NCBI GenBank assembly: GCA_029866205.1 | Contig: JARWZT010000010.1 | Span: forward strand, 62,001 to 126,000 | Direction: 5' to 3' | Length of the DNA: 64,000 bases | Source of the DNA: Rhodoferax sp. | GTDB taxonomy: Bacteria > Pseudomonadota > Gammaproteobacteria > Burkholderiales > Burkholderiaceae_C | Part shown: piece after piece, positions 35,994 through 44,562 of the stretch | Layout of the letters: each line of letters opens with the position of its first letter | Numbering within the stretch: the first letter of the stretch is position 1 | The notes under the pieces: generated by a model | Seen by the model: only the letters and a program-made list of their open reading frames with translations | What the model was told of the DNA's origin: nothing | Database searches by the model: none | Made by a program: the position numbers and the translations under genes

Positions 35994-36143
35994 TTATTTG
36001 GTCTTGATCTTTCCGCGGGGAATCACCGTGGTGGTGATGGTGGCTCGAACGGGCGGCTCGCCACCAGACAGAGGTTTCGGCGGTGAGGTGTCTTTCTTCG
36101 GCTTTTTTGCTTCTTTATTGGTTTTTTGCTGACCTTTTGCCAT
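35994..36143 (-). CDS. Small basic conserved protein (MAKGQ family)
   Basis: A 49-residue protein starting MAKGQQKTNKEAKKPKKD, Lys-rich in its first half, then PKPLSGGEPPVRATITTTVI and a basic tail. AGGAG lies eight bases before the ATG, so translation is well supported although the gene is short. Similar MAKGQ-KKPKK small proteins recur in beta- and gammaproteobacteria without known function; nucleic-acid binding is a fair guess from charge. It is divergent from arfB with 63 bases between their starts. Confidence 0.75.
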   Translation of the reverse strand: MAKGQQKTNKEAKKPKKDTSPPKPLSGGEPPVRATITTTVIPRGKIKTK

Positions 36144-36206
36144 GATGATCTCCTGTGCAGTGTTGATACGTAGCGGCTGCAGTTTAACTGCAGCACGGGG
36201 GCTTGC

Positions 36207-36611
36207 ATGAGCCTGCCCATCAGCATTGACGAGGCACAAGTCACGTTCAGTGCGATCCGGGCGCAGGGTGCGGGCGGCCAAAATGTCAACAAGGTTTCCA
36301 GCGCGATTCACCTTCGGTTTGACGTACCGGCCTCCAGCCTGCCCGCCGATGTCAAAGAACGCTTGCTGGCACTGTCTGACCACCGGCTCACTGCCGAAGG
36401 TGTCTTTGTTCTCAAGGCCCAAAGCCACCGGACCCAAGAACAAAACCGGCTGGATGCCATGACCCGACTGCACGAATGGGTCAACCGTGTTGCGGTCCCG
36501 CCCAAACCCCGGCGCGCCACCAAGCCCAGCTATGCCGCAAAACAGCGCCGCCTGGAGTCCAAGAGCCAACGCTCCAGCACCAAGCAATTGCGCGCAAAAC
36601 CCCAGGACTGA
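36207..36611 (+). CDS. arfB: Alternative ribosome-rescue factor B (peptidyl-tRNA hydrolase, GGQ)
   Basis: A 134-residue YaeJ/ICT1-type factor. The catalytic GGQ is at 23-25 in AQGAGGQNVNKVSSAIHL. The C-terminal tail is very basic (PKPRRATKPSYAAKQRRLES and on to KQLRAKPQD), which inserts in the empty mRNA channel of stalled ribosomes. It releases peptides from ribosomes that have run off broken messages. Its start is divergent from the MAKGQ gene. Confidence 0.95.
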   Translation: MSLPISIDEAQVTFSAIRAQGAGGQNVNKVSSAIHLRFDVPASSLPADVKERLLALSDHRLTAEGVFVLKAQSHRTQEQNRLDAMTRLHEWVNRVAVPPKPRRATKPSYAAKQRRLESKSQRSSTKQLRAKPQD

Positions 36612-36682
36612 TCCATTTCCCTACAATGGCGCTCCGCCTCGCGACCGCGCCCTGCCCGCAACACCCTGACAACTCCGTGCCC

Positions 36683-37156
36683 ATGCCACAAAAAAATACC
36701 GCCAAAACCGAAGCCAAGCCCGAAGTTGCATCCAATTTGCCGGATCGGGTGATCAAGAAGTACCCCAACCGGCGGCTCTACGACACGCATACGTCGACCT
36801 ACATCACCCTGGCGGAAATCAAGCAGTTGGTCATGCAGCACGAAGTGTTTGCGGTGGTGGACGCGAAAACCTCGGAAAACCTGACGCGGAGCATCCTGCT
36901 GCAGATCATTTTGGAAGAAGAGGCCAATGGCTCGCCCATGTTTACCGTGCCGGTGCTGTCCAACATCATTCGCTTCTACGGCCACGCCATGCAGGGCATG
37001 ATGGGCGGCTACATCGAGAAGAACATCCAAACCCTGATGGACCTGCAAGTTCCCCTAGTTCCCAACGTACTCGGCACCACCGTGTTCACCCAGATGCAGG
37101 AGCAGATGCAAAAGCAAACCGAACAATTTTTGGGCACCTTCGGCATCAAGCGCTGA
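36683..37156 (+). CDS. phaR: Polyhydroxyalkanoate synthesis repressor PhaR
   Basis: Start chosen at ATG 36683 (MPQKNTAKTEAKPEV), 157 residues. PDRVIKKYPNRRLYDTHTS is the PHB_acc_N DNA-binding module; the PHB_acc domain follows (LLQIILEEEANGSPMF, FYGHAMQGMMGGYIEKN). PhaR binds both DNA and nascent polyhydroxybutyrate to control phasin genes. No phaC/phaA/phaB is in the window. It is 71 bases after arfB. Confidence 0.95.
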   Translation: MPQKNTAKTEAKPEVASNLPDRVIKKYPNRRLYDTHTSTYITLAEIKQLVMQHEVFAVVDAKTSENLTRSILLQIILEEEANGSPMFTVPVLSNIIRFYGHAMQGMMGGYIEKNIQTLMDLQVPLVPNVLGTTVFTQMQEQMQKQTEQFLGTFGIKR

Positions 37157-37210
37157 GCGCACGCTCCCGGGCGGCCAGCGCCCTGCCTCTTTATTTAGCC
37201 CACTGCCTTG

Positions 37211-38614
37211 ATGAACGACCTTACTTCCCCAATCGCCCCAACCAAAGCCGCGCCCAAAGTGGGCTTTGTCAGCCTGGGCTGCCCCAAGGCCCTCACCGAC
37301 TCCGAGCTGATCCTCACCCAACTCAGCGCGGAGGGCTACCAGACGTCCAAAACTTTCCAGGGCGCCGATCTGGTGATCGTCAACACCTGCGGCTTCATTG
37401 ACGATGCGGTCAAGGAGAGTCTGGACACCATTGGCGAGGCGCTTGCGGAGAATGGCCGGGTCATCGTCACGGGTTGCCTGGGTGCCAAGTCCGACGCGCA
37501 GGGCAACAACATGGTGCGCCAGATGCACCCCAAGGTGCTGGCCGTGACCGGACCGCACGCCACCCAAGAGGTGATGGACGCTGTCCACCTCAACCTGCCC
37601 AAACCGCACGACCCGTTTCTGGACCTGGTGCCGCAGTCTTTTGGTGTGGCGGGGCTGAAACTCACGCCGCGCCATTACGCCTATCTGAAGATCAGCGAGG
37701 GTTGCAACCACCGCTGCACGTTCTGCATCATCCCGTCCATGCGGGGTGACCTGGTCTCCCGCCCGATTGGCGATGTATTGAACGAGGCGCGTGCGCTTTT
37801 TGAAGGCGGCGTCAAAGAATTGCTGGTCATCAGCCAAGACACGTCGGCCTATGGCGTGGACGTGAAGTACCGCACCGGCTTTTGGGACGGCAAACCGGTC
37901 AAGACCCGCATGGTCGACCTGGTGGCCGCGTTGGGCGAAATTGCTGCGCCTTATGGCGCTTGGGTGCGCCTGCACTACGTCTACCCCTACCCCAGTGTGG
38001 ACGAGATTGTGCCGCTCATGGCGGCGGGCAAAGTGCTTCCTTACCTTGACATTCCACTGCAACACAGCCACCCCGACGTGCTCAAACGTATGAAGCGGCC
38101 CGCCAGCGGTGAGAAAAACCTCGAACGCATCGCCTCCTGGCGCGCGGCGTGCCCTGAGCTGGTGGTGCGCAGTACTTTTATTGCCGGCTTTCCGGGGGAA
38201 ACCGAAGAAGAATTTGCCCATCTGCTGGACTTTGTGCGTGAGGCCCAGATTGACCGGGCCGGCTGTTTTGCCTACAGCGCCGTTGACGGCGCCACCGCCA
38301 ATGACCTGCCCGGCATGCTGCCGCTGGAATTGCGCGAAGAGCGCCGTTCGCGCTTTATGGCCGTGGCTGAAGAAGTATCCGCCCAGCGTCTGCGTCGCCG
38401 CGTGGGCGCCACCATGCAGGTGCTGGTGGATTCGGCTCCCTCACTGGGTAAAAAAGGGGCGGTCGGCCGCAGTTATGCGGATGCGCCAGAAATTGATGGG
38501 GTGGTGCGCCTGCTGCCGCCTGAAAAAATCAGCAAAACCCTGAAAGTGGGTGAATTCACCCGCGCCCGCGTTGTGGGTACGGAGGGCCATGATCTGGTGG
38601 CCCTGCCTATCTAA
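37211..38614 (+). CDS. rimO: Ribosomal protein S12 (Asp) methylthiotransferase
   Basis: ATG 37211 is preferred over the TTG just before it; 467 residues. The N-terminal UPF0004 domain ([29 protein letters not shown]) binds one Fe-S cluster; the radical SAM motif is in [18 protein letters not shown] (CxxxCxxC). A TRAM domain ends the protein ([18 protein letters not shown]). RimO methylthiolates an Asp of ribosomal protein S12. Both Fe-S cluster cysteine sets are intact. Confidence 0.97.
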   Translation: MNDLTSPIAPTKAAPKVGFVSLGCPKALTDSELILTQLSAEGYQTSKTFQGADLVIVNTCGFIDDAVKESLDTIGEALAENGRVIVTGCLGAKSDAQGNNMVRQMHPKVLAVTGPHATQEVMDAVHLNLPKPHDPFLDLVPQSFGVAGLKLTPRHYAYLKISEGCNHRCTFCIIPSMRGDLVSRPIGDVLNEARALFEGGVKELLVISQDTSAYGVDVKYRTGFWDGKPVKTRMVDLVAALGEIAAPYGAWVRLHYVYPYPSVDEIVPLMAAGKVLPYLDIPLQHSHPDVLKRMKRPASGEKNLERIASWRAACPELVVRSTFIAGFPGETEEEFAHLLDFVREAQIDRAGCFAYSAVDGATANDLPGMLPLELREERRSRFMAVAEEVSAQRLRRRVGATMQVLVDSAPSLGKKGAVGRSYADAPEIDGVVRLLPPEKISKTLKVGEFTRARVVGTEGHDLVALPI

Positions 38615-38640
38615 GCGCACCGGTCATTTCCTCGTCCCGT

Positions 38641-38654
38641 TTGACCGGGATCAA
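38641..38654 (+). promoter_or_regulatory. FNR/ANR-type box upstream of the nitronate monooxygenase-nrdJ unit
   Basis: TTGACCGGGATCAA differs from the FNR consensus TTGAT-N4-ATCAA at one base. It lies 108 bases before the ATG at 38763 and 27 bases after the rimO stop, so it would serve the downstream unit, giving low-oxygen control. Confidence 0.55.
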
Positions 38655-38762
38655 GCCATCCCCATTTGGTGGCGCGCGATGCGATTCAGTCGCATTTCGC
38701 CGCCCTGATCTGCCATACCCTTCGTCTCCGTAGGGCCCTTTGGGTCGTCTCTATGGAGCGTC

Positions 38763-39998
38763 ATGGAATATTGTGTGGATGAGGACAAGGTCGTTTCAGC
38801 GTTGCTGGAACTCTGCGAAGCGTCGGGACTAAAAACTTGGGAGTTGCGGGGCAAAACCCTGGTTCCCGTGGTGCAAGGTGGCATGGGCGTGGGGGTGTCT
38901 GCGGGCGGACTGGCCGGCAGCGTGGCCCGCCAAGGCGGCATTGGCACCCTTTCGTCGGTTGACTTGCGGCGTCTTCACCCCGACTTGATGGAGCAAACCG
39001 GGCATCTCGACAAAGAGCCCGACGCACGGAGAATCATCGAATCCGCCAACCTCGTGGCCTTAGACCGCGAAATCCAGCGTGCCCGCTCGCTGTCAAAAGG
39101 CAACGGTGTCATTGCCGTCAACGTGATGAAGGCCCTGAGCCAGTACACCGGCTACGTGCGCCAAGCGCTGGAGAGCGGGGCAGACGCCTTGGTGGTGGGA
39201 GCGGGCTTGCCGCTGGATCTGCCAGAGCTGGCACGCGACTTTCCCAACACGGCGCTGATCCCCATCCTGTCGGACGCGCGCGGCGTGCAACTGCTGGTGC
39301 GCAAATGGGAAAAGCGGGGCCGCCTGCCCGATGCCGTGGTGATCGAGCATCCGCGCTTGGCCGGGGGCCACCTTGGGGCCTCAGGCGTGGGAGACCTTAG
39401 CGATCCGCGTTTCGACTTTGAGGTGGTGATCCCGGCCGTGTTGGCTTTCTTCAGGGCCGCAGGCATCGACGGGCGGATCCCGCTCATCGCTGCGGGTGGC
39501 ATTTCTTGCCAGTCTGACATCGTCCGGCTGCAGGCGCTGGGCGCGTCTGCCGTCCAACTCGGAACCGCCTTTGCTGTCACCCAAGAGTGTGATGCTGCAC
39601 CGGCATTCAAACACGTGCTGGCGCATGCCAAACCGCAAGACATTGTGGAATTCGTCAGTGTCTCGGGGCTGCCGGCGCGCGCGGTTCGCACGCCCTGGCT
39701 CAACAAATACCTGCGCGTTGAGCCGCAACTGAAGGCTGCAGCCCACTTGAAGAAAAAGTGCAATATGTCGTTTGATTGCCTGGCCCATTGTGGGCTGCGC
39801 GACGGTGACGCCAGCATCGGTCAATTTTGCATTGACCAGCAGCTGGGGCATGCCATGGACGGCAACGTTCACAAAGGACTGTTCTTTCGGGGCGCAGGTG
39901 CCCTCCCCTTTGGCGAACAAATCCGCAGCGTCGCCGAGCTGATGCAATGGCTGATTGGCGGCGAGGCCCCAGCATCTCTGTCCGAAGGCACGGCATGA
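38763..39998 (+). CDS. Nitronate monooxygenase-family FMN protein with C-terminal Cys cluster
   Basis: A 411-residue TIM-barrel flavoprotein of the 2-nitropropane dioxygenase family: PVVQGGMGVGVSAGGLAGSV at the start, FMN-binding IAAGGISCQ (242-250), and the catalytic-type His in RLAGGHLGASG (near 203). The C-terminus has Cys333, Cys339, Cys343 and Cys356, an arrangement that could hold a metal or Fe-S cluster and is not part of simple nitronate monooxygenases. Its stop overlaps the nrdJ ATG (ATGA), so the two products are translationally coupled. The actual substrate is unknown; enoyl reductase FabK-like chemistry is another possibility. Confidence 0.85.
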   Translation: MEYCVDEDKVVSALLELCEASGLKTWELRGKTLVPVVQGGMGVGVSAGGLAGSVARQGGIGTLSSVDLRRLHPDLMEQTGHLDKEPDARRIIESANLVALDREIQRARSLSKGNGVIAVNVMKALSQYTGYVRQALESGADALVVGAGLPLDLPELARDFPNTALIPILSDARGVQLLVRKWEKRGRLPDAVVIEHPRLAGGHLGASGVGDLSDPRFDFEVVIPAVLAFFRAAGIDGRIPLIAAGGISCQSDIVRLQALGASAVQLGTAFAVTQECDAAPAFKHVLAHAKPQDIVEFVSVSGLPARAVRTPWLNKYLRVEPQLKAAAHLKKKCNMSFDCLAHCGLRDGDASIGQFCIDQQLGHAMDGNVHKGLFFRGAGALPFGEQIRSVAELMQWLIGGEAPASLSEGTA

Positions 39999-41926
39999 CG
40001 GACCCAACGCCCAGCCTCCTGTCAACTGCCCTGCCGGTGCAGGCCATTTGCGAAAACGTGCTGCGGGAAAAGTACCTTAAACCCGGAGAAAACAGTGCCG
40101 ACGACGTGCTGCGCCGCGTGGCAAAGGCGCTGGCATCGGTAGAAACGCCAGACCAACAGGCAAAGTTCGAGGCGCTTTTTTTGCACAACCTGCGCGATGG
40201 CGCGATTGGGGCCGGTCGCATCATGAGCGCGGCAGGTGCCGGTATTCAGGCCACGCTGATCAACTGCTTCGTACAACCGGTGGGTGACTGTATCCAAGGG
40301 GTGGACAGTGAAGGCTACCCCGGCATCTACGAGGCGCTTCGGGAAGCCGCCGAAACCATGCGCCGTGGCGGTGGCGTGGGCTATGACTTTTCGCGCATTC
40401 GCCCGCGCGGGGCAGAAGTCAAGGGCACCGCATCCATGGCCTCAGGGCCGTGCAGCTACATCAATGTGTTTGACCAGTCATGCGCCACGGTTGAGAGCGC
40501 GGGGGCGCGCCGGGGTGCGCAGATGGGCGTGCTGCGGATTGACCATCCGGACATTTTTGAGTTCATCGGTGCCAAGCGCACCCCCGGGCGTTGGAACAAT
40601 TTCAATGTCTCGGTGGCCGTACCCGACGCCTTCATGCAGGCGCTCACCCAGCAGCAAAACTGGCAATTGGTGCACCGCGCCGGCCCAGGCGCGCAGAGCG
40701 TCATGGACGGCGCCAAGCAGCGTGAGGACGGCCTTTGGGTCTACCGGGAAATGCCCGCCCAGGAAGTGTGGGACGCCATCATGCGTTCGGCCTACGACTT
40801 TGCCGAACCCGGCATCCTGTTCCTGGACCGCATACACCTGGACAACAACCTGCGCGCTACCGAGTCCATTGCGGCCACCAACCCCTGTGGCGAGCAACCC
40901 CTCCCGCCCTACGGCTGTTGCGATTTGGGCCCGGTCATCTTGCCGCGCTTTGTGCGCCATCCCTTTGGGGTCGACGGGGTCGCGCGTTTTGATTTTGAGC
41001 GCTTTGCGCCCGCCGTCGCTTTGCAAGTGCGTGCGCTGGACAATGTGCTGGACCTGACGTATTGGCCACTGCCCCAGCAAAAAGCGGAAGCACAGGCCAA
41101 ACGCCGCATTGGAGTGGGCTTTACCGGCTTGGGCAACGCGCTCACCATGCTGGGTCTGCGCTACGACAGCGCGCCGGGTCGCGACATGGCCGCGCTGATC
41201 GCCAGGCACATGCGCGACGCCGCCTATGGTGCCTCGGTGGCACTGGCGCAAGAGAAAGGCGCATTTCCTGCCTTCGACGCGAACGCCTACTTGCAGGCCG
41301 ACAATTTTGTCGGGCGCCTGCCCGAACGCCTCAAGCAGGCCATTCGCCGACACGGCATCCGCAACAGCCATCTGCTGTCGATTGCACCCACCGGTACCGT
41401 GAGCCTGGCATTTGCTGACAACGCCTCCAACGGCATTGAGCCTTCTTTTTCATGGGTCTACCGGCGCAAAAAACGCCAGCCTGACGGCAGCACGCTGGAA
41501 TACCCGGTAGAAGACCACGCCTGGCGCGTGTTCAAGCACCTGGGCGGCGACGTGAATGCCCTGCCCGAGAGCTTCGTCAGCGCGCTGGACATGCCCGCCG
41601 AGGCGCATATCGCCATGATGAAGGCAGTACAGCCACTGATCGACACCGCCATCTCCAAAACCGTCAACGTAGCGGCAGACTATCCCTTTGACGCCTTCAA
41701 GCACTTGTACTTGCAGGCCTGGCAGGCGCATCTCAAAGGTCTGGCGACCTACCGGCCCAACCACATTTTGGGCTCGGTGCTTGAAGCCGGTCCGTCTCCA
41801 AGCGCCTCCAGTACCTCCCCGACCACGGCAAACGATGCCGCACTGGCACCAGACCCGATGCGCAGCGTGATCGAAAGCCGCCCCAAGAGCGCCTTGTCCG
41901 CAGTGGCCGAAAAAGTGGAGTATTAG
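39995..41926 (+). pseudogene. nrdJ: Class II (adenosylcobalamin) ribonucleotide reductase, N-terminal 643 residues, ended by in-frame amber
   Basis: From ATG 39995 the frame encodes the NrdJ catalytic barrel: Cys91 in INCFVQP, NPCGEQPLPPYG with the radical Cys298 and Glu300, and APTGTVSLAFADNASNGIEP. After VAEKVEY the codon is TAG (41924-41926) where family members have Trp (VEYW). The same frame then continues without further stops to 42430 with the remaining NrdJ sequence. One G-to-A change explains it. Options are a real nonsense mutation, suppression, re-initiation (see next entry), or a sequencing error. Class II enzymes reduce ribonucleotides with or without oxygen, so loss is tolerable if a class I enzyme exists elsewhere. 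Confidence 0.85.
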
Positions 41927-41947
41927 ACCCAGGAGGGCCGCAAAACC

Positions 41948-42430
41948 TTGTACCTGGTGGTGTCCTTCATGCCGGTACCGCACCCAAGCGCAGGGGGCCT
42001 GGTCGAGCGCGCCATTGAGTTCTTTATGCCCGTGGGACAGAGCGGTGAGTCCCAACAATGGATGACATCGAGCATGCGGTTGTTGTCGCTGGCGGCCCGG
42101 GGCGGCTTTTTGGAGCGCGCGCTGGCCGATATGCGCAAGGTAGCGTGGGACCGGGGACCGGTTCGCTTGGGAAGCTTTACCCGCAGCGATGGCGCGCAAC
42201 TCCCGCTCTGGCATGACTCCGAGGTGGCGGCCATCGCGTATGCCATCCAAAACATCATGGCCCAGCGCAATGATGGGGCGACCAAACCGGCAGAAATCGC
42301 ACCTTTGCGCGGACAGGCAGCCCAGCCCATGGCGGGCAAAAAATGCCAAGAGTGCGGTGCACCCGCGGTGATCCGCAAAGACGGTTGCGACTACTGCACC
42401 CAATGCGGCTACCTCGGCAGTTGTGGGTGA
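41948..42430 (+). CDS. nrdJ: NrdJ C-terminal segment, same frame, possible separate start at TTG
   Basis: In the same frame after the amber codon. Just downstream is AGGAGG (41931-41936) and 11 bases later a TTG (41948), so the C-terminal 160 residues could be translated on their own. They contain LVVSFMPVPHPS, EFFMPVGQ, SMRLLSLAARGG and DSEVAAIAYAIQNIM, which complete the NrdJ fold, then a Cys-rich end (CQECGAPAVI, CDYCTQCGYLGSCG) that in this family provides the zinc ribbon and the redox-active Cys pair that re-reduces the active site. A working two-piece enzyme would need both parts to associate. If there is no amber in the real genome this is simply the end of an 811-residue NrdJ. Confidence 0.75.
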   Translation: MYLVVSFMPVPHPSAGGLVERAIEFFMPVGQSGESQQWMTSSMRLLSLAARGGFLERALADMRKVAWDRGPVRLGSFTRSDGAQLPLWHDSEVAAIAYAIQNIMAQRNDGATKPAEIAPLRGQAAQPMAGKKCQECGAPAVIRKDGCDYCTQCGYLGSCG

Positions 42431-42481
42431 GGGCCGGACCTACGCAGTCGCCAGGTCAATGCACGCCGATCAGGGTGTCGT

Positions 42482-42495
42482 TTGATGCAAATCAA
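42482..42495 (+). promoter_or_regulatory. Consensus FNR/ANR box upstream of the hemerythrin gene
   Basis: TTGATGCAAATCAA is an exact match to TTGAT-N4-ATCAA. Its centre is 68 bases before the hemerythrin ATG at 42556, so an activator at -41.5 would put the start site near 42530 with a short leader. A clear -10 is not visible. Confidence 0.7.
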
Positions 42496-42555
42496 AATGT
42501 GCTTGTCCAAGCCGTGGGAGGCTCAGGCCACTGCATCAAAAACACCATCCACGCC

Positions 42556-43137
42556 ATGAGCCATCCCAGCATTCGAATCATCCAGGAAGAACACTCGGCG
42601 CTGACAGCCATGCTGCGCTCCATGGGCATGCTGGTGCAGCGCGGGCCCGCGGACCGGCCGGAGCAATTTTTTGACGTCCTGCGGGCCATGTTGTTCTACA
42701 TGGACGAATTTCCGGAGCGCCTGCACCACACCAAGGAAACCCAGTTGCTGTTTCCACCGGTGGCGGCTCGTTCGGCCGCGACCCGCGAGGTCATCGCCAA
42801 GCTGACCCATGAGCATGAAGTGGGTGAGGCTAAAGTGCGCGAGCTGCAGCATCTTTTGCTGGGCTGGGAGCTGCTGGGCGACTCGCGCCGCGCGGTATTT
42901 GAAACCGCGCTCAAGTCGTATGTTGAGTTTTACCTCGATCACATTCGGCAGGAAGAATCGGTGGTGATTCCTGAAGCGCGAAAAGTCTTGGAGCCCGCAG
43001 ATTGGCACTTGTTGGACGCGGCCTTCACCACCGAAAGCAACCCCATCACCGGAAAATACCCGCGCGAACCGCTATACGACCGGTTGTTTACCCGCATTGC
43101 AATGCACACCCCGGCGCCGATCGGCCTGGGAAACTGA
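42556..43137 (+). CDS. Hemerythrin-like (HHE) protein
   Basis: Start at ATG 42556 (MSHPSIRIIQEEHSALTAML), 193 residues. Four-helix HHE fold with metal ligands recognisable in QEEHSAL, LHHTKETQLLF, THEHEVGE and DHIRQEESVVIPEA. Such proteins bind a di-iron centre and sense or store O2 or handle NO. The perfect FNR box just upstream suggests induction at low oxygen, in line with the adjacent class II ribonucleotide reductase. Confidence 0.87.
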   Translation: MSHPSIRIIQEEHSALTAMLRSMGMLVQRGPADRPEQFFDVLRAMLFYMDEFPERLHHTKETQLLFPPVAARSAATREVIAKLTHEHEVGEAKVRELQHLLLGWELLGDSRRAVFETALKSYVEFYLDHIRQEESVVIPEARKVLEPADWHLLDAAFTTESNPITGKYPREPLYDRLFTRIAMHTPAPIGLGN

Positions 43138-43173
43138 CGCCCCGCAAGCACTTACCCTTGCTAAGATCCGCGC

Positions 43174-43500
43174 ATGGTCCACTTCAAAAACCTTTTTGCC
43201 GCCTTGTTTTCTCTCTGCCTGGTTTCGGCCCAGGCGGCTGACGGGGTTCTCACCATCTCACCCCACCAATTGCCCCAGCCTCTGCTGGAGCTATATGCCA
43301 AAAACAAGCCGGACCTGGGCCGCAATGGCCATTGCGCCGCTGGGTTCGACAGCCGGACAGACGGCATGAAAATGGCATTTAGCTGTTCTATTTATGTCCG
43401 TCTGTCAGCGCAGGGCGAGCGACTCGCGGTCTCTTTGTGCAACGAACGCGCCAAACTGCTGAAGGTCAAGGCGCCCTGCGCCTTGATTGTTGAAGATTAA
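43174..43500 (+). CDS. Small secreted hypothetical protein
   Basis: A 108-residue exported protein (signal peptide MVHFKNLFAALFSLCLVSAQ, cleavage near QAA-DG). The mature part has four Cys (GHCAAGFD, FSCSIYV, SLCNERA, PCALIVED), likely two disulfides. No family recognised. It is 36 bases after the hemerythrin gene and may share its transcript; otherwise no context for function. Confidence 0.65.
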   Translation: MVHFKNLFAALFSLCLVSAQAADGVLTISPHQLPQPLLELYAKNKPDLGRNGHCAAGFDSRTDGMKMAFSCSIYVRLSAQGERLAVSLCNERAKLLKVKAPCALIVED

Positions 43501-43581
43501 TCGCCCCACCGTGGGGCAAGGCGCGCGGCAGAACAGCCCTGCACTCCTTAGCGAATTTGACGCGGCCGCATAATTCAGGCC

Positions 43582-44562
43582 ATGCACGCGACTCCACCGC
43601 CCCCGACACACTCCGCACCCACCGCTTTCGCACCGTTACCCGACAGCGGCATTTGCCGACTTGACCATCTGGGCGTCATCGAAGTCAGCGGAGAGGACAA
43701 CATCCGTTTCCTGAACGGACAGCTCAGCAACGACCTGACGCAACTCTCACCGACCCAAGCCCGTCTCGCCGCCTTTTGCTCTGCCAAAGGACGCATGCAG
43801 GCCAGTTTTGTGGTCCTGAAGCGCGACAACGGTGACCTTCTGATGGTTTGCAGCCGCGATTTGCTGGCGAACACGCAAAAGCGCCTTTCCATGTTTGTCA
43901 TGCGGGCCAAGGCCAAACTGCGTGATGCCAGCGCCGATTTTTCAGTCTTTGGACTGCTGGGCCAAAGCACCACCCACCTCGGCGATACCTCCGATGCTCC
44001 CTGGGTCGCTGCAAACGTCGGTGCAGCCAGTGTGGTGCAGCTTTACCCCGCCCAAGGTCTGGCCCGCCAGCTCTGGCTCGCTCCCGCTGACGCCCCTGCG
44101 CCCACCGGTCCTGCGCTGGCCTTGCCCGACTGGCAAAGCAGCGAAGTGCTGAGTGGAGTGGCCACCGTAAGCGCGGACGTGGTGGAAGCCTTTGTTCCGC
44201 AAATGCTGAACTACGAATCGGTGGGCGGCGTGAGCTTCAAAAAAGGCTGCTACCCCGGCCAGGAAGTGGTGGCACGCAGCCAGTTCCGTGGCACCCTGAA
44301 GCGTCGCGCCTACCTGGTGCAACTGCCCACCGGCATGCAGGACGGCTTATTGCAGGCAGGCCAGGAAGTGTTCTCCAGCCAAGACCCCGACCAACCCTGT
44401 GGGCTGGTCGTGCAAGCGGCACCCAGCGCCCACGGGCGGTGGCTGGCGATTGTGTCGATCCAAACCAACGCCGCCGAGCACGGTGAGTTGCACCTGGGCA
44501 GCGCGGGCGGCGCGCCTGTCGAGTTGCTGCCCTTGCCTTACGCCCTGCTCGAAGACATTTAG
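43582..44562 (+). CDS. ygfZ: Folate-binding YgfZ/GcvT-like protein
   Basis: A 326-residue protein with GcvT-like fold. GICRLDHLGVIEVSGEDNIRF at the N-terminus and the hallmark KGCYPGQEVVARSQFRG near residue 221-237, which includes the conserved Cys of the YgfZ family. YgfZ supports assembly or repair of some Fe-S enzymes, such as the methylthiotransferases MiaB and RimO (RimO is also in this window). The stop overlaps by four bases the end of the convergent thioesterase gene. Confidence 0.92.
   Translation: MHATPPPPTHSAPTAFAPLPDSGICRLDHLGVIEVSGEDNIRFLNGQLSNDLTQLSPTQARLAAFCSAKGRMQASFVVLKRDNGDLLMVCSRDLLANTQKRLSMFVMRAKAKLRDASADFSVFGLLGQSTTHLGDTSDAPWVAANVGAASVVQLYPAQGLARQLWLAPADAPAPTGPALALPDWQSSEVLSGVATVSADVVEAFVPQMLNYESVGGVSFKKGCYPGQEVVARSQFRGTLKRRAYLVQLPTGMQDGLLQAGQEVFSSQDPDQPCGLVVQAAPSAHGRWLAIVSIQTNAAEHGELHLGSAGGAPVELLPLPYALLEDI

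Noticed and set aside
41924..41926. The nrdJ TAG as a pyrrolysine codon, prompted by the MttB-family gene nearby
   Set aside because: No pylT/pylS genes are visible, the MttB homologue has no in-frame amber codon, the position normally holds Trp, and other genes here (ntrB, for example) use TAG as an ordinary stop.
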